Assembly (NCBI RefSeq): GCF_000744785.1 | Contig: NZ_JQMO01000001.1 | Location: 43,805 to 107,804, forward strand | Origin: Kitasatospora azatica KCTC 9699 | GTDB taxonomy: Bacteria > Actinomycetota > Actinomycetes > Streptomycetales > Streptomycetaceae | Direction: 5' to 3' | Length of the DNA stretch: 64,000 bases | Shown here: positions 24,533 through 33,614 of the stretch, in pieces | Layout of the letters: each line of letters opens with the position of its first letter | How positions within the stretch are numbered: position 1 is the stretch's first letter | Made by a program: the position numbers and the translations under genes | Notes under the pieces: model-generated | Told to the model about the DNA's origin: nothing | The model's input: only the letters and a program-made list of their open reading frames with translations | Databases searched by the model: none

Positions 24533-25225
24533 CTAGCGGGGCGGCGGCCCCAACCGTCTCCTGAAGCCCCAGTAGGCGACGATGGCCGCCAGCACCAGGA
24601 CTACGGCCGCCTTCCCGGATGTGCGCGAGGACCAGGCGCTGTCGAGGGACGGCTGCACCGCCGGGGCGGCGTGGCCGGCGGGCGAAAGGCTCAGCCTGGC
24701 CGACACGCTGTGCTCGACCATCCCACCGACCAGGCGCAGCTCCACCGTCCACGGGCCGTCCGGCAGCTTCTTGTCCAACCGCACCGTCAACGGCGCGCTG
24801 GCGCCAGGCGCGAGCGTGACGCCGAAGGCGATGGGGAACGGCCCAGCTCTCAAGCCGCCGACCCCGTCCATGATCGAAAGATCTCCGCCCATGTCCAAGG
24901 GCTGGCCACCGGTGTTATGGACCACTGTGGCGACGCTGGGCTGGTCGTCGGTGCTGCGAGCCGCTGTCAGGCTGTCGATCGTGAAGTCAGGGGTAGCCAC
25001 GCCTGCGCGGCCGCTGTTTATGCGTACGACGACGCTGCCGGCCGCGCTCTCCTCGGCATGCGGCCACCCGAGCGTTGCGGCTGTCGCTGCCAGAACCAGG
25101 GTTGTTGCCAAGACAATGACCTCTCGCGCGCACCGGTTAGGCCAACGAATGAGTCGCCTCCTCGACGAGCCCGCGGTGGCAGGGCCGGGGGATCGGCCGG
25201 CTGCGGCCGGGAGCATGGGGACCAC
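24533..25225 (-). CDS. Truncated DUF916-like membrane protein
   Basis: A frame of 230 residues. An N-terminal hydrophobic segment (REVIVLATTLVLAATAATLG) acts as signal or anchor. The rest is the second Ig-like domain of the 10395 protein: TPDFTIDSLTAARSTDDQPS, VVHNTGGQPLDM, LDKKLPDGPWTVELRLVGGM. A C-terminal helix (AAVVLVLAAIVAYWGF) and RRRLGPPPR end it. The first Ig-like domain is missing altogether, so it is either a decayed or a specialised short form. No WxL-like gene is beside it. The start is uncertain, since the first 30 residues have no ribosome site. Confidence 0.65.
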   Translation of the reverse strand: MVPMLPAAAGRSPGPATAGSSRRRLIRWPNRCAREVIVLATTLVLAATAATLGWPHAEESAAGSVVVRINSGRAGVATPDFTIDSLTAARSTDDQPSVATVVHNTGGQPLDMGGDLSIMDGVGGLRAGPFPIAFGVTLAPGASAPLTVRLDKKLPDGPWTVELRLVGGMVEHSVSARLSLSPAGHAAPAVQPSLDSAWSSRTSGKAAVVLVLAAIVAYWGFRRRLGPPPR

Positions 25226-25858
25226 GCCCGGCCGCAGCCCATCACGACGCGAGCGCGCGTGGCGGCCCTCAAGGTCGCCCTGGCGCGCGCACCGGTCCTC
25301 GCACCCAGCCGCCGCTCGGGCGTTCCATCGGCGGGGCGCGGGCCAAGCCGACTGCGCCTGACCAGGATGTGGTTCAGAAGGCCCGCCGACTTCACGATGC
25401 GAACGGCCCGGCTGTGGACACCGGCCGGCCGCCCCCGTACATCCCCAGTACGAGAGCAGTTGAGCCGCACCCCGACCCGATCACGTCCGAACGAACTTAC
25501 GGAAGCGACCTGGCCGCGCGGCTGGGCGGACACGGACACCCGACGCCGCAGGATGATCCGACGGGACTTCTGAAGCACGTCCTGATGGAGCGGGAACAGG
25601 ACCGATCATGACGTCCGTCGCCCGAGTGGCGCAGTCGGCGGGTCGGCGGGTCGGCGGGTCGGCCAGGGCCACACCTGCCGTCCGTGCCGCTTGACCGTGC
25701 CATCGTGGTCGTAGCCCGCCCGGCCCGAGTCGGGCGAGGCGGCGCCGGCAAGGAAGCCGCACCGCTGTCCGGCCGGCTTCTCAGCACGACGTCATCACCG
25801 GTGGGGCACGGGCCTCTTCAGATCGAGGTGAGCCTGTCGCGGCCGAGGAGGATGCCTG
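25226..25858. other. Stretch without a convincing gene
   Basis: A possible 80-codon frame at 25369-25611 (ending EREQDRS) is not persuasive. GTCGGCGG is repeated in tandem near 25632-25662. Upstream of 25859 there is a strong GAGGAGG ribosome site belonging to the next gene. Confidence 0.35.
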
Positions 25859-26155
25859 ATGGCACAGGACCAGTTCGCTCCGTTGACGATCCCAGCCCTG
25901 CTTGACCTGCTGGAAGCGGTAGCGGAGGCGCTGGACGTTCCGAGCATTGGCAGCCCCGACCCCATGGAGGCCGGCGAGCAGATCTTACGCGATCGCACAC
26001 TGGAGGCAATGGTCGCCGTGATGCGGGTGCTGGAGGAACACTCCGGCGCCGGGGCGGCCGCCGCCGAACTGCGCAAGCGCCTTGCCCTTCTCCCCCTGAA
26101 CGGCTGGCCCACCATGAGCCCGGTCTCCCGCATGACGGGGACGACCCTCATTTGA
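25859..26155 (+). CDS. Small acidic helical protein
   Basis: A 98-residue cytoplasmic protein starting at the ATG at 25859 after GAGGAGG. It is helical throughout (IPALLDLLEAVAEALDVPSI, LEAMVAVMRVLEEHSGAGAA, AELRKRLALLPLNG). It is followed by a strong hairpin at 26301. The family is not recognised; helix-rich small proteins like this are often regulators or adaptors. Confidence 0.6.
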   Translation: MAQDQFAPLTIPALLDLLEAVAEALDVPSIGSPDPMEAGEQILRDRTLEAMVAVMRVLEEHSGAGAAAAELRKRLALLPLNGWPTMSPVSRMTGTTLI

Positions 26156-26300
26156 CCAACCGTCAGTACCGGCATCCGCCCTGCAACGTGTCGATCGCTC
26201 GGGCTCCTGGGAGCCCTGGCAGCAGCCCGGTACGCGGGCGATTGCGGATTCCTGAATTCAGCCGGCCTTCACATTTGGCTGAAACCGACCAGTACTTGCT

Positions 26301-26349
26301 TGCCGGATCGCTCAGTCCGTCGTTTCTTGACGGACTGAGCGATCCGGCA
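26301..26349. terminator. Strong 21-bp hairpin
   Basis: TGCCGGATCGCTCAGTCCGTC and its exact complement enclose a 7-base loop (GTTTCTT). It lies 146 bases after the stop at 26155 and is a likely factor-independent terminator without a T tract. The rest of 26156-26702 contains no gene that I can support; its distal part is less GC-rich and may hold the promoter of the 26703 gene. Confidence 0.7.
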
Positions 26350-26702
26350 CCCGGTGCCCTCTCTGCCGCCTCGGCCGGACGAGACCAAGTCGATCTTCTC
26401 GGACCATCGGTCATGGCTGCCCGGTTCTCGCTGCCCGGCTGTGAAATTCCCACAGTCGAAATGAAATCATCCCGGAGATCTGCCGGTGACGAATGTTCAG
26501 GTCAGTCATTTCGGTTCAATTAAAGGGAAGCCTTGCAGACGGTGGATCGACCGGAGCAGAATACGAGACGTAGTCGTGTGGTGACCATGAGTAGCAACGG
26601 GGCTCGTGGGCTCTGGCACTCCCATGCCCCAGTCCGGCAGCCGCCAGGGCGTACCCGCCCGGCTCGTCACCGTGCGCCACCGTGCCGTTAGGGAGCTTTG
26701 CC

Positions 26703-27140
26703 GTGTCTGAAAATCTCACCAGGACAATCGAGTTGACAGTGGAGGACCATGCCTGGCTGACGTGCAGCCAGCGCTCGCCCGGCCTGGCGCGCCGGCGGCT
26801 GCGAGACTTTCTGGACCAGGTCGAGGATGGGAGCCGGTTCTCCTGGGTCGGGGAACTGCTGTTGAGCGAGCTGGTCACGAACGCCTGGTTGCACGGAACG
26901 CCATCGCAGCAGTTGGTGCGGGTCGGGTTCGCAGTGAACCAGGAGCGGCTGGTGATCGAGGTGGATGACGCCGGCAGCGCGTCACCCGATCTACGTCTGG
27001 CGACGGGCGATCAGGAATCCGGTCGAGGGCTGCTGCTGGTCAGCCAGCTCGCACTGGAGTGGGGCTGGCACCCCCGAGAAGGCCTGGGAAAGCGAGTGTG
27101 GTGCGCGGTCGGCCCAGAGGACGCGGACGCCGCCGTGTGA
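26703..27140 (+). CDS. RsbW/SpoIIAB-type ATP-binding regulatory protein
   Basis: A 145-residue GHKL-fold ATPase. The N box is LLLSELVTNAWLHG, the G1 box IEVDDAGSASPDL (DDAG in place of DNGxG) and the G2 region ESGRGLLLVSQLALEWGW. These small streptomycete proteins act as anti-sigma factors or serine kinases. The GTG at 26703 has AGGGAG eight bases before it. There is no anti-anti-sigma or phosphatase gene next to it. The ECF-type sigma factors nearby are not its usual partners, so its target is open. Confidence 0.85.
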   Translation: MSENLTRTIELTVEDHAWLTCSQRSPGLARRRLRDFLDQVEDGSRFSWVGELLLSELVTNAWLHGTPSQQLVRVGFAVNQERLVIEVDDAGSASPDLRLATGDQESGRGLLLVSQLALEWGWHPREGLGKRVWCAVGPEDADAAV

Positions 27141-27515
27141 CGGGGCGCGCTCATGTCGCCGTCGGCGTCGCAGGTGCGGTTGACTGCCGATTTGCGCCGA
27201 CAGCGGCGGACGCGCACACCGGCCGCGGCGGTGTCCGTTGTCGGGCAACAGACAGACCCCCAGTCCAGGCCGGATCGTCCCGGAGTCGCCTGTCCTAGGA
27301 CCCATCCACGGAAACGTTCCAGCCAGGATAATTCGAGTACAATTTATCGTCGCCGAGAAATATGGCGCGCATTGTGCGAAATGTCGACCGAAATCACTAG
27401 ATTTCGTGCAGGCGCGCCGATGGGGGACTCGAGTTGCCCGCTGGTCGCGAGTCCATGCATCCACTCGGACGCGAAATGCCCCCAGAGCCCCTCGCCGAAG
27501 GCTGCTGTCGGGTGG
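27141..27515. other. Intergenic region with a low-GC block
   Basis: Bases about 27310-27420 are clearly AT-richer than the surroundings. No frame is convincing. It separates the convergent genes at 26703 and 27516, so it should hold terminators, although I found no strong hairpin. Confidence 0.35.
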
Positions 27516-29465
27516 TCACCCCGTCCCGAGGTAGCCGCGCCCGTTCTCGGCGGCCGGGCGATGCCGTGCGCGCCTCGTGGCGGTCGCAGTCATGGTGAAG
27601 GCTCCCGGCACTGGCGACGTGCCGGTTTCCGACCCGAACCGGGGGTCGACCGGCAGCCCGGGAGAAAGCCCGCTCGCGTCGTTGGCCTTGTCTGGCTCCG
27701 CGGCATTGACCCGCATGGCGACCGCGCCGCCCACGAACGGGCTGGTCCAGTACCCGGGCGCGGAGACCGGACCAGCGGCGCCGCGCAGCAACGCGGCGGC
27801 CAGCTGGTCGGCGACCGGGGAGCCCCAGCCCGTCACCTGGTCATGGCCGCGCCCCGCGCTGAAACTCTGGTTGGCGCCGACGAGCACATCGTGGAACACC
27901 GTGTCGTAGCCGGCGCTTTCGGCCAGCATGTAGAGCCTGGGGTTGGCCTGGCCGAGCGCCGGCCTGCCGGCGCCCGCTGCCTTCTGGTTGTACAGCGCCG
28001 TGAACCCCGACCACAGCGGGGCCGCCGCGCTGGTGCCACCCATGACCTGCCAGGCCGGCCCGTCAGAGCCCCGCGTGTAGAGGGCGAAACCAGCGGACGG
28101 GTCGGCGGCGGCGGCCACGTCCGGGACGACACGCATGGTGCTGACCCTGTTCGTGCCCCGCTGCCAGGGCGGTCGCCTGAAGACGGCGGAGAGTCCGCCG
28201 CCGGCGCGGTCCCAAGCGAGCTCGTACGCGTAGGAATCGCCAATCAGGCTCAGTGTGGTTCCGCCGGTCGCAGTCACGTAGGGGTCCGAGGCCGGGAAGT
28301 CGACTGCTTCGAACTGCGAACCGCTCGCGGAGGTGGCGCAGTCCCGTGAGCCGGCATCGCCAGAGGCGGCGAATACGGTGATTCCCTGAGCTGCGGCTTG
28401 CCGGAGTGAGTCGGTCACTGCCGTCATGGTGGCCGGAACGGTGTCGGGCTCGCAGGAACCCCAGGACATGGAGATGACCGACACCCGGTTCTCCGCGACG
28501 GTCTGGGCGGCCATGTCGACTTCGCCGAGGTCGCTGTTGGGCGCCTCGTACACCAGCTGGGTCGCCTTGGGCGCGACGCCACGGATGATCTCGCTGTCCA
28601 GTTCCACCTCGGCCTCGTCCTTCCCCGGGGCATGGTCGTAACTCGCGCCGTCCACCGCGATGGTGGTGACAGCTGGGCCGGACAGACCGAACTGAGTGTC
28701 GTAGGTGGCGAGGTTGGACCGTGAATAGCCGTCGAACTCCCACAGCGCCACCGCGGTGCCCGAGCCGTCGGCGCCCATCCGGTCGAGGCGGTAAGCGCTG
28801 TTGTACTGGGATGGCACCAGGCCGTCTGGAGTTGTCCTTCCAGCCGTGCTGCCTTGCTGGTCGGCGGCCACCAGAAGCGGCCTCAGCGTGGTGTGACTGC
28901 TCAGGCCAGAGACATCCTCGACCACAGCCGCGACGTCCTCCGGCAGTATCAGCGGCCCGTCGTTGGCGAAGAACACCTGGCCTGCCTGCGGATCCCAGTA
29001 GTCCCTCTCGTGGGTGCCGAAAGCCTCGCCGATCTCGACGGCCGTCCCGTGAGCCCTGATCATCCGACGATCGGTCCCTGCCGCGTCCACGGTGAGCCCG
29101 TGCGCGCCTAGGTACGCCCTGACCCGCCCCAGGGAGGCCTCGGTCGGGCCGAATCGGACGCCGAACTCCTCTGGTGTCAGCTTGCTGCCGTACTCGGCAG
29201 AGCCCGGGGAGCTGGCCTCCTGCAGGAAACGGTCCAGACCGTCGCTGTCACGTAGCCGCAGGGCGACGACCACCGAGATCTGCTGGTCGCCCGGGACCAC
29301 GCCAAGTGGCTGCGAGCGCGCCACTGCGGGAACCTCGATGTCGGGCAGGACCACTCGGGGTGCGGTGCCGCGGCCGTGTTCGTACTCCGCGGCCGCGATC
29401 GTGATCAGTGACGTCGACAGGACCGTCAGGGCCGCGCAGACGGCCGCGAGATGGGACCGCAGCAT
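27516..29465 (-). CDS. Secreted S53 (sedolisin/kumamolisin-type) serine peptidase
   Basis: A 649-residue exported protease. The signal peptide is within residues 1-26. The activation pro-domain (about 50-200) carries LRLRDSDGLDRFLQEASSPG and LTPEEFGVRFGPTEASLGRV. The peptidase domain follows SQYNSAYRLD. The catalytic residues are Glu286 and Asp290 (EVELD), the oxyanion Asp370 (ASGDAG) and Ser479 (GGTSAAAPLW). The Ca-binding end has FHDVLVGANQSF and HDQVTGWGSP. S53 enzymes work at acid pH. About 85 residues after the domain are Pro/Ala-rich with no anchor. The ATG at 29465 follows GGAGGAG. Confidence 0.94.
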   Translation of the reverse strand: MLRSHLAAVCAALTVLSTSLITIAAAEYEHGRGTAPRVVLPDIEVPAVARSQPLGVVPGDQQISVVVALRLRDSDGLDRFLQEASSPGSAEYGSKLTPEEFGVRFGPTEASLGRVRAYLGAHGLTVDAAGTDRRMIRAHGTAVEIGEAFGTHERDYWDPQAGQVFFANDGPLILPEDVAAVVEDVSGLSSHTTLRPLLVAADQQGSTAGRTTPDGLVPSQYNSAYRLDRMGADGSGTAVALWEFDGYSRSNLATYDTQFGLSGPAVTTIAVDGASYDHAPGKDEAEVELDSEIIRGVAPKATQLVYEAPNSDLGEVDMAAQTVAENRVSVISMSWGSCEPDTVPATMTAVTDSLRQAAAQGITVFAASGDAGSRDCATSASGSQFEAVDFPASDPYVTATGGTTLSLIGDSYAYELAWDRAGGGLSAVFRRPPWQRGTNRVSTMRVVPDVAAAADPSAGFALYTRGSDGPAWQVMGGTSAAAPLWSGFTALYNQKAAGAGRPALGQANPRLYMLAESAGYDTVFHDVLVGANQSFSAGRGHDQVTGWGSPVADQLAAALLRGAAGPVSAPGYWTSPFVGGAVAMRVNAAEPDKANDASGLSPGLPVDPRFGSETGTSPVPGAFTMTATATRRARHRPAAENGRGYLGTG

Positions 29466-29753
29466 GCGAACTCCTCCTCCACCCGGCCGTACCGGGCTGG
29501 TGGTCCGCAGCCCCCCGTGTTACGACCCTGCCCTCAAAGACCCGGCAGCTGGCCAGATATGACGCCACCGCTCGTCACGCGTCCGCGCGGCGGTGATGAC
29601 GGGATACGGCAGCCGATCACTCAATGGGATGAGCGCACCTCTGGGTACGCGTCAAGGACGTTGCTCTGGCGCAGATCATGGCCAGGACGACAGAGCCGCC
29701 CTCGATACCCCGTGACCAGCACGGAGGGCTGCAGGACACAGCGGAGGCGATGA
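29466..29753. other. Divergent intergenic region
   Basis: It lies between the peptidase start and the transposon-type gene at 29754 and contains the promoters of both. I see no gene in it. Confidence 0.4.
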
Positions 29754-30326
29754 GTGCTCAGTGTTGATGCAGATCCGCTTCGCGTCGAACAACTCCTCAA
29801 TGCAGGCGAACTGGAGTGCCCCAGGTGCTCCGGAGTCCTGACTGGCTGGGGCCACGGCCGCCCCCGAGCGCTGCGGGGGACTCTTGGATCGAGACTGCTG
29901 CTGCATCCACGGCGGGCCCGGTGTTCCAGGTGCGGAACCACGCACATCCTCCTGTCCGAGCTGGCGCTGCCACGCCGAGCGGACACCGTGGCCGTGATCG
30001 GAACCGCACTGGAGCTGGTCGCCGCAGGGCGAGGACATCGGCCAATCGCTCACGAACTGGGCCGTCACGAGGCCACCGTGCGCGGCTGGTTGCGCCGGTT
30101 CGCGCTCTGCGCGCCTCGCGTGCGCGCCCTGTTCGCGCTACTGCTCGCCGAATTGCGCATTTTCCTCCCCGAGCCAAACGGCACGCCGACCGCCGCAGCC
30201 GTGGCTGCGGTCCTGGCGGCCGCACACGCCAGGGGCCAACAGTTTTCGACGGAAGTCGGGTCCCCTTGGGCCTTCGCCTGCCGGATGTCACAAGGAAAGC
30301 TGCTGGCAGCGCCGGAATTCCTCTAA
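29754..30326 (+). CDS. DUF6431-type transposon-associated protein (zinc ribbon plus HTH)
   Basis: A 190-residue protein. The N-terminus is a zinc ribbon split over two pairs (LECPRCSGVL and RARCSRCGTTHILL) around RPRALRG. A helix-turn-helix follows (VAAGRGHRPIAHELGRHEAT, VRGWLRRFALCAPRV). The layout fits proteins I know as DUF6431, which sit in front of integrase-type transposase genes in streptomycetes. Here no transposase follows, so the element looks incomplete. The GTG at 29754 is preceded by GGAGGCGAT. Confidence 0.7.
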   Translation: MLSVDADPLRVEQLLNAGELECPRCSGVLTGWGHGRPRALRGTLGSRLLLHPRRARCSRCGTTHILLSELALPRRADTVAVIGTALELVAAGRGHRPIAHELGRHEATVRGWLRRFALCAPRVRALFALLLAELRIFLPEPNGTPTAAAVAAVLAAAHARGQQFSTEVGSPWAFACRMSQGKLLAAPEFL

Positions 30327-31013
30327 AAGATCAACACGAACCGCCTCTGGGCACGGTCCGGTTATCGCTCGACGCTGACCGTAACGTTCTGTAATCCTGT
30401 CGTTACGCGATCAGGGGCGGGTTGTCGATCATGGAAATCATTGCGCTGGCGGACCACCGCTGGGCCAAGAGGGCCCCGTGGGGGCGTTGTTCTGCTCCCT
30501 CCTCGTTCAGGATCTCACCACTGCCGGCGTGCCTGCGTGTCGGCGCACGCCCCCGGTTCCCCGGCACGTCGACCAAGACGTAGGCAACGTGGCCCTCCCG
30601 CGGCCCGCGCTTGACCGACGCGCGAGGGCCTGGGGCGGGCCGCCCGCCGGCGACCTCCTGCTTTCGAATACCGCCGGTCGACAGATCACGGCAGAGGGAG
30701 AATTCGCCCGCATATGACGCGGCCGAGCACAGGTTCACCCGACGGCGAGAATCTTTGCTAGTCGCCCGTCGAGAGTGGAATCCTGTGTCGATGATGCGGC
30801 ACCGGAAACATTCCCACCATGAGGGGAAGGCTTTACCCGGGCTGCATTGAAAGGCGGCTCACGGGGACTGAAATCGGAGAATCTTTCGCGTGTCGGGGCC
30901 CCGGCAAGCCGCTTCCAGGCATAGCATCCGCGATGACTTTGCCTACTCGGTCCCGGTGGGCTCGCCTTTCAAGCGACCTAAATAATTTTCGTACATTTGC
31001 CCGAGGAGTTGTT
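30327..31013. other. Stretch without a convincing gene; AT-rich promoter end
   Basis: A minus-strand frame at 30403-30738 is poor in protein-like sequence and may be transposon debris. The last part (about 30965-31000, AAATAATTTTCGTACATTTG) is unusually AT-rich and probably carries the promoter of the sigma factor at 31014. Confidence 0.4.
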
Positions 31014-31805
31014 TTGTCGCTTCCGACTGAATGCTGCACCTCCGGCGATAAACCATCGTATTCCTTTTCGGCGGCTCAAGATCTCAGCAAGGCAGGAGAT
31101 CAAGAACTCGCGGATCGCGTTCGTGCTGGCGATGGAGAGGCCTTCGCGGAGCTTTTCAGGCGGCATGAGCGGGCAGCTAGACGCTTTGCCTCGCTCTACG
31201 CCAAGGACCCGCATACAGCGCAGGACCTGGTGGCCGAGGCATTTGTTCGCGTGCTCCACGTGCTGAGATCCGGAAGCGGCCCGTCCAGCTCTTTCAGAGG
31301 CTACCTGATGACCGTACTCAGGAATATCGTCACAGAATGGTCGAGGATTGCGGACCGCCAGGTGCCGGTGCCGGACGTGACTGCCTACGAGCACGAAACC
31401 GTCATCTCGGCCGGCAGCGAAGCACTCAGGAACATGGACCACAGCCTGGTGCTCCAGGCACTCGCCTCGCTGCCGGAACGCTGGCAGGACGTTCTGTGGT
31501 ACACGGTGGTGCAGGCCGAGGAACCCGCGGATCTCGCGGGCATCTTGGGCATCAGCCCCAACAGCGTCGCAGCCCTCGCCTACCGCGCCCGCGAAGGACT
31601 GCGGCAAGCCTACCTGACGGCACATCTGAAGCCCAGGAGCTGGTCCGCGAGGTGCGAGTACTTCGTCGAGCGGCTCGCAACGTACTCGCGGGGGCGGCTG
31701 GGGCAGTGCGCGGCCGAGGCCATGCGCGGCCACCTCCAGACCTGCGAGAGGTGCAGGAACATGCACGAGGAGACGCAGGACATCAACAGCACGCTGCGCA
31801 TGTGA
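31014..31805 (+). CDS. ECF sigma factor with C-terminal zinc-finger domain
   Basis: A 263-residue fusion. Region 2 is RAGDGEAFAELFRRHERAAR, TAQDLVAEAFVRVLHVLRSG and FRGYLMTVLRNIVTEW. Region 4 is LPERWQDVLWYTVVQAEEPA and GISPNSVAALAYRAREGLRQ. The extra C-terminus (ARCEYFVERLATYSRGRLGQ, then MRGHLQTCERCRNM) is the HxxxCxxC zinc-binding anti-sigma domain, so the factor carries its own likely sensor. The TTG at 31014 follows GAGGAG by five bases; no better start is present. Two small genes, one encoding a membrane protein, follow on the same strand. Confidence 0.88.
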   Translation: MSLPTECCTSGDKPSYSFSAAQDLSKAGDQELADRVRAGDGEAFAELFRRHERAARRFASLYAKDPHTAQDLVAEAFVRVLHVLRSGSGPSSSFRGYLMTVLRNIVTEWSRIADRQVPVPDVTAYEHETVISAGSEALRNMDHSLVLQALASLPERWQDVLWYTVVQAEEPADLAGILGISPNSVAALAYRAREGLRQAYLTAHLKPRSWSARCEYFVERLATYSRGRLGQCAAEAMRGHLQTCERCRNMHEETQDINSTLRM

Positions 31806-31913
31806 CGACCGTGTGCGGCCACCTTCGGACCCACCCCCAGCGCCGTCGCACAGGCGGCCACGACCCACTCACCTCGAGGTCGGTGACCGCCTAGAGGGAA
31901 CTGGTCGGCCATC

Positions 31914-32369
31914 ATGACGGAGGATCCGCCGCAACCAGCTGATCCGGTACCGCTGCCACCGGATCCATATCCGCCCCACGATGCCTTCGTTAGTGGGGAT
32001 GTGACTTCACGAACGCAACTCGACGATGTTCCTGAATATGCCGAACCGGGGATATACCTGACCTGTCACAAGGTGGGTGATTGGCTCCTCGTTCCGGAAT
32101 ACAGCGAGCTTTTTGGTGCGCCGAAGGGAGCCTATTTTGAGCGAGCCGGCCACCGTGTCCCGCTGACCCACTCATTTCTCCCCATCGCAGCCCTGTTCCG
32201 GGAGCTGAGCCAGCTCGAGGATGCGTACGCTCAGTCGGGTGAAGTGGCCCAGCACAGCAGCGCCGGAACTCCTGAGGTGCCAGAAGAAGACAGCGGAAAA
32301 GCCGACGGAGGATTCCATGTATGGCACGCGCGATTTCTCCATTCCCTTCGAAGGCGAAATCTCGGATGA
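31914..32369 (+). CDS. Hypothetical protein downstream of the ECF sigma factor
   Basis: A 151-residue protein. The first 25 residues are Pro-rich. The centre (PGIYLTCHKVGDWLLVPEYS, HRVPLTHSFLPIAALFREL) is ordered-looking. There is no signal peptide. The ATG at 31914 follows the sigma gene by 108 bases, so they may share a transcript. Its end overlaps the start of the membrane-protein gene at 32317 by 53 bases. Family unknown. Confidence 0.6.
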   Translation: MTEDPPQPADPVPLPPDPYPPHDAFVSGDVTSRTQLDDVPEYAEPGIYLTCHKVGDWLLVPEYSELFGAPKGAYFERAGHRVPLTHSFLPIAALFRELSQLEDAYAQSGEVAQHSSAGTPEVPEEDSGKADGGFHVWHARFLHSLRRRNLG

Positions 32370-32889
32370 ATTTCCGGGAGAGCCATGGGCGACAATTCCT
32401 GATCAGAGTTCGTGGCCGGTCGCCGAACACCCGAAGTTCCACGACCTGGCGGAAGTCGACGGGATGCCGGCGTTCGGCGCATCTCGCCGACAGACGATCG
32501 ACGAATCGGCGGCCGCCCACAGTGCCGGAACCCATTCGTGCCGCGTGCCGGCTCACGGCCGGCGGCGCCACAGTCGTGGCTCGGGCGGCCTCGCCGCACG
32601 GGCCGGCCGACTGCTCGGCGCCCTCGCGGGCCTGAGTGCAACAGCATTCGTTCTGATCTTCTGGGTCTCCGCCTTCGGTTCCCTGCGGGACCTGATGGCG
32701 TCCCATATCGCCCGGGAGCCGGACCTGATGTGGGAGGCCGTCGTCTACGGACCGTGGTTCCTGGCAGGATTCTCCGGTTTCATCAGCTGGTTCATTAATA
32801 GGCATTCAGGGAATTCCTGGGTGATCTGGCGGTATCGGACGGACTCGCTTCACCATTGCGCGCGGATGGCTTGCTCTCATCGCATGTGA
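32317..32889 (+). CDS. Two-helix membrane protein
   Basis: A 190-residue protein starting at the ATG at 32317 after GGAGGATTCC. An acidic N-terminus (FSIPFEGEISDEFPGEPW) and a His/Arg-rich linker precede two membrane helices (LLGALAGLSATAFVLIFWVS and VVYGPWFLAGFSGFISWFI). The arrangement is reminiscent of the DUF2637 type of plasmid-transfer proteins, but the similarity is weak. Overlap with the 31914 gene suggests joint translation. Confidence 0.6.
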   Translation: MYGTRDFSIPFEGEISDEFPGEPWATIPDQSSWPVAEHPKFHDLAEVDGMPAFGASRRQTIDESAAAHSAGTHSCRVPAHGRRRHSRGSGGLAARAGRLLGALAGLSATAFVLIFWVSAFGSLRDLMASHIAREPDLMWEAVVYGPWFLAGFSGFISWFINRHSGNSWVIWRYRTDSLHHCARMACSHRM

Positions 32890-33240
32890 CCGGCGGTGTC
32901 CGGGACTGTGCCTGTATATCGCAGGCCTCCCGGCCTATCCGGTCGGCCGGCCGCGCCGACGTGGTAGCCGCCCGGCAGAACCTCGCCGCACCTCGACATA
33001 CGGCCGCTGCCGAGAGAGAGATTGCCAGCGGCATATGCGTGACTTCTGCCGCACAAGTAACGCTGTGCGGCGGAAGTCGAAAATTTCCGCACAACCTTCC
33101 AGGTCCACTGTGCTACATTCTCGTATCATGTGTCATGTGAAGATTCCTCGAATATCGATGTGCATCTCCTGTCGGCTGCCGGACCCGCCGCTCGCCGCAT
33201 AAGATTCGTGCCACTGCGGCCAGTGGGTCAGGAGGAGACA
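32890..33240. other. Intergenic region with a terminator
   Basis: It contains the hairpin at 33041-33078 and an AT-richer stretch at about 33075-33165 that could be a promoter. No gene supported. Confidence 0.4.
33041..33078 (+). terminator. Hairpin followed by AAAATTT
   Basis: GACTTCTGCCGCACA and TGTGCGGCGGAAGTC pair at 14 of 15 positions with an 8-base loop, then GAAAATTT. It lies 151 bases after the stop at 32889 and is the likely end of that transcript. Confidence 0.55.
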
Positions 33241-33483
33241 TTGGAGGCGTTCGGGCTGGCTGAGGCCCAGTCGGTGGCACGGGACTGGAATCGCGGATTC
33301 GGGCATATGTATGATTTTGCATCAACTGGCGAGGTGTCATGCAGGTCAGCTCTTCTCAGTGAAGTAGACGACTGCTTGGCTGACCTGATGAGACTCAGAG
33401 CGGAGTTCGTCGGCGACGACGTGATCGTTGGCGAACTGGCGCAGCTGAAACGTTTTCGCACGTGGATCACCAGCCAAGCCTGA
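33241..33483 (+). CDS. Small protein of unknown function
   Basis: About 80 residues from the TTG at 33241, chosen because AGGAGGAG lies three to ten bases before it; the frame is open back to a GTG at 33130. The sequence (AEAQSVARDWNRGFGHMYDF, LSEVDDCLADLMRLRAEFVG, LAQLKRFRTWI) is helical and cytoplasmic. Not recognised. Confidence 0.5.
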   Translation: MEAFGLAEAQSVARDWNRGFGHMYDFASTGEVSCRSALLSEVDDCLADLMRLRAEFVGDDVIVGELAQLKRFRTWITSQA

Positions 33484-33614
33484 GGCGCCGGTACAAGCGA
33501 GTCGGACAGGAGGACGGATCACGGACGACGTCGCACTCCTCTCCTGCGACACGTGTGGTGGTGGGCCTTCGCGCGCTCAGCTGCGCACGCGGCTGCCGAA
33601 GGAATGGGTCGGCC

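Noticed and set aside
27153..28349. A long plus-strand open frame opposite the S53 peptidase
   Set aside because: It is the mirror of the peptidase gene, is Arg/Gly-rich, has no domain and no ribosome site; the minus-strand peptidase motifs are unambiguous.
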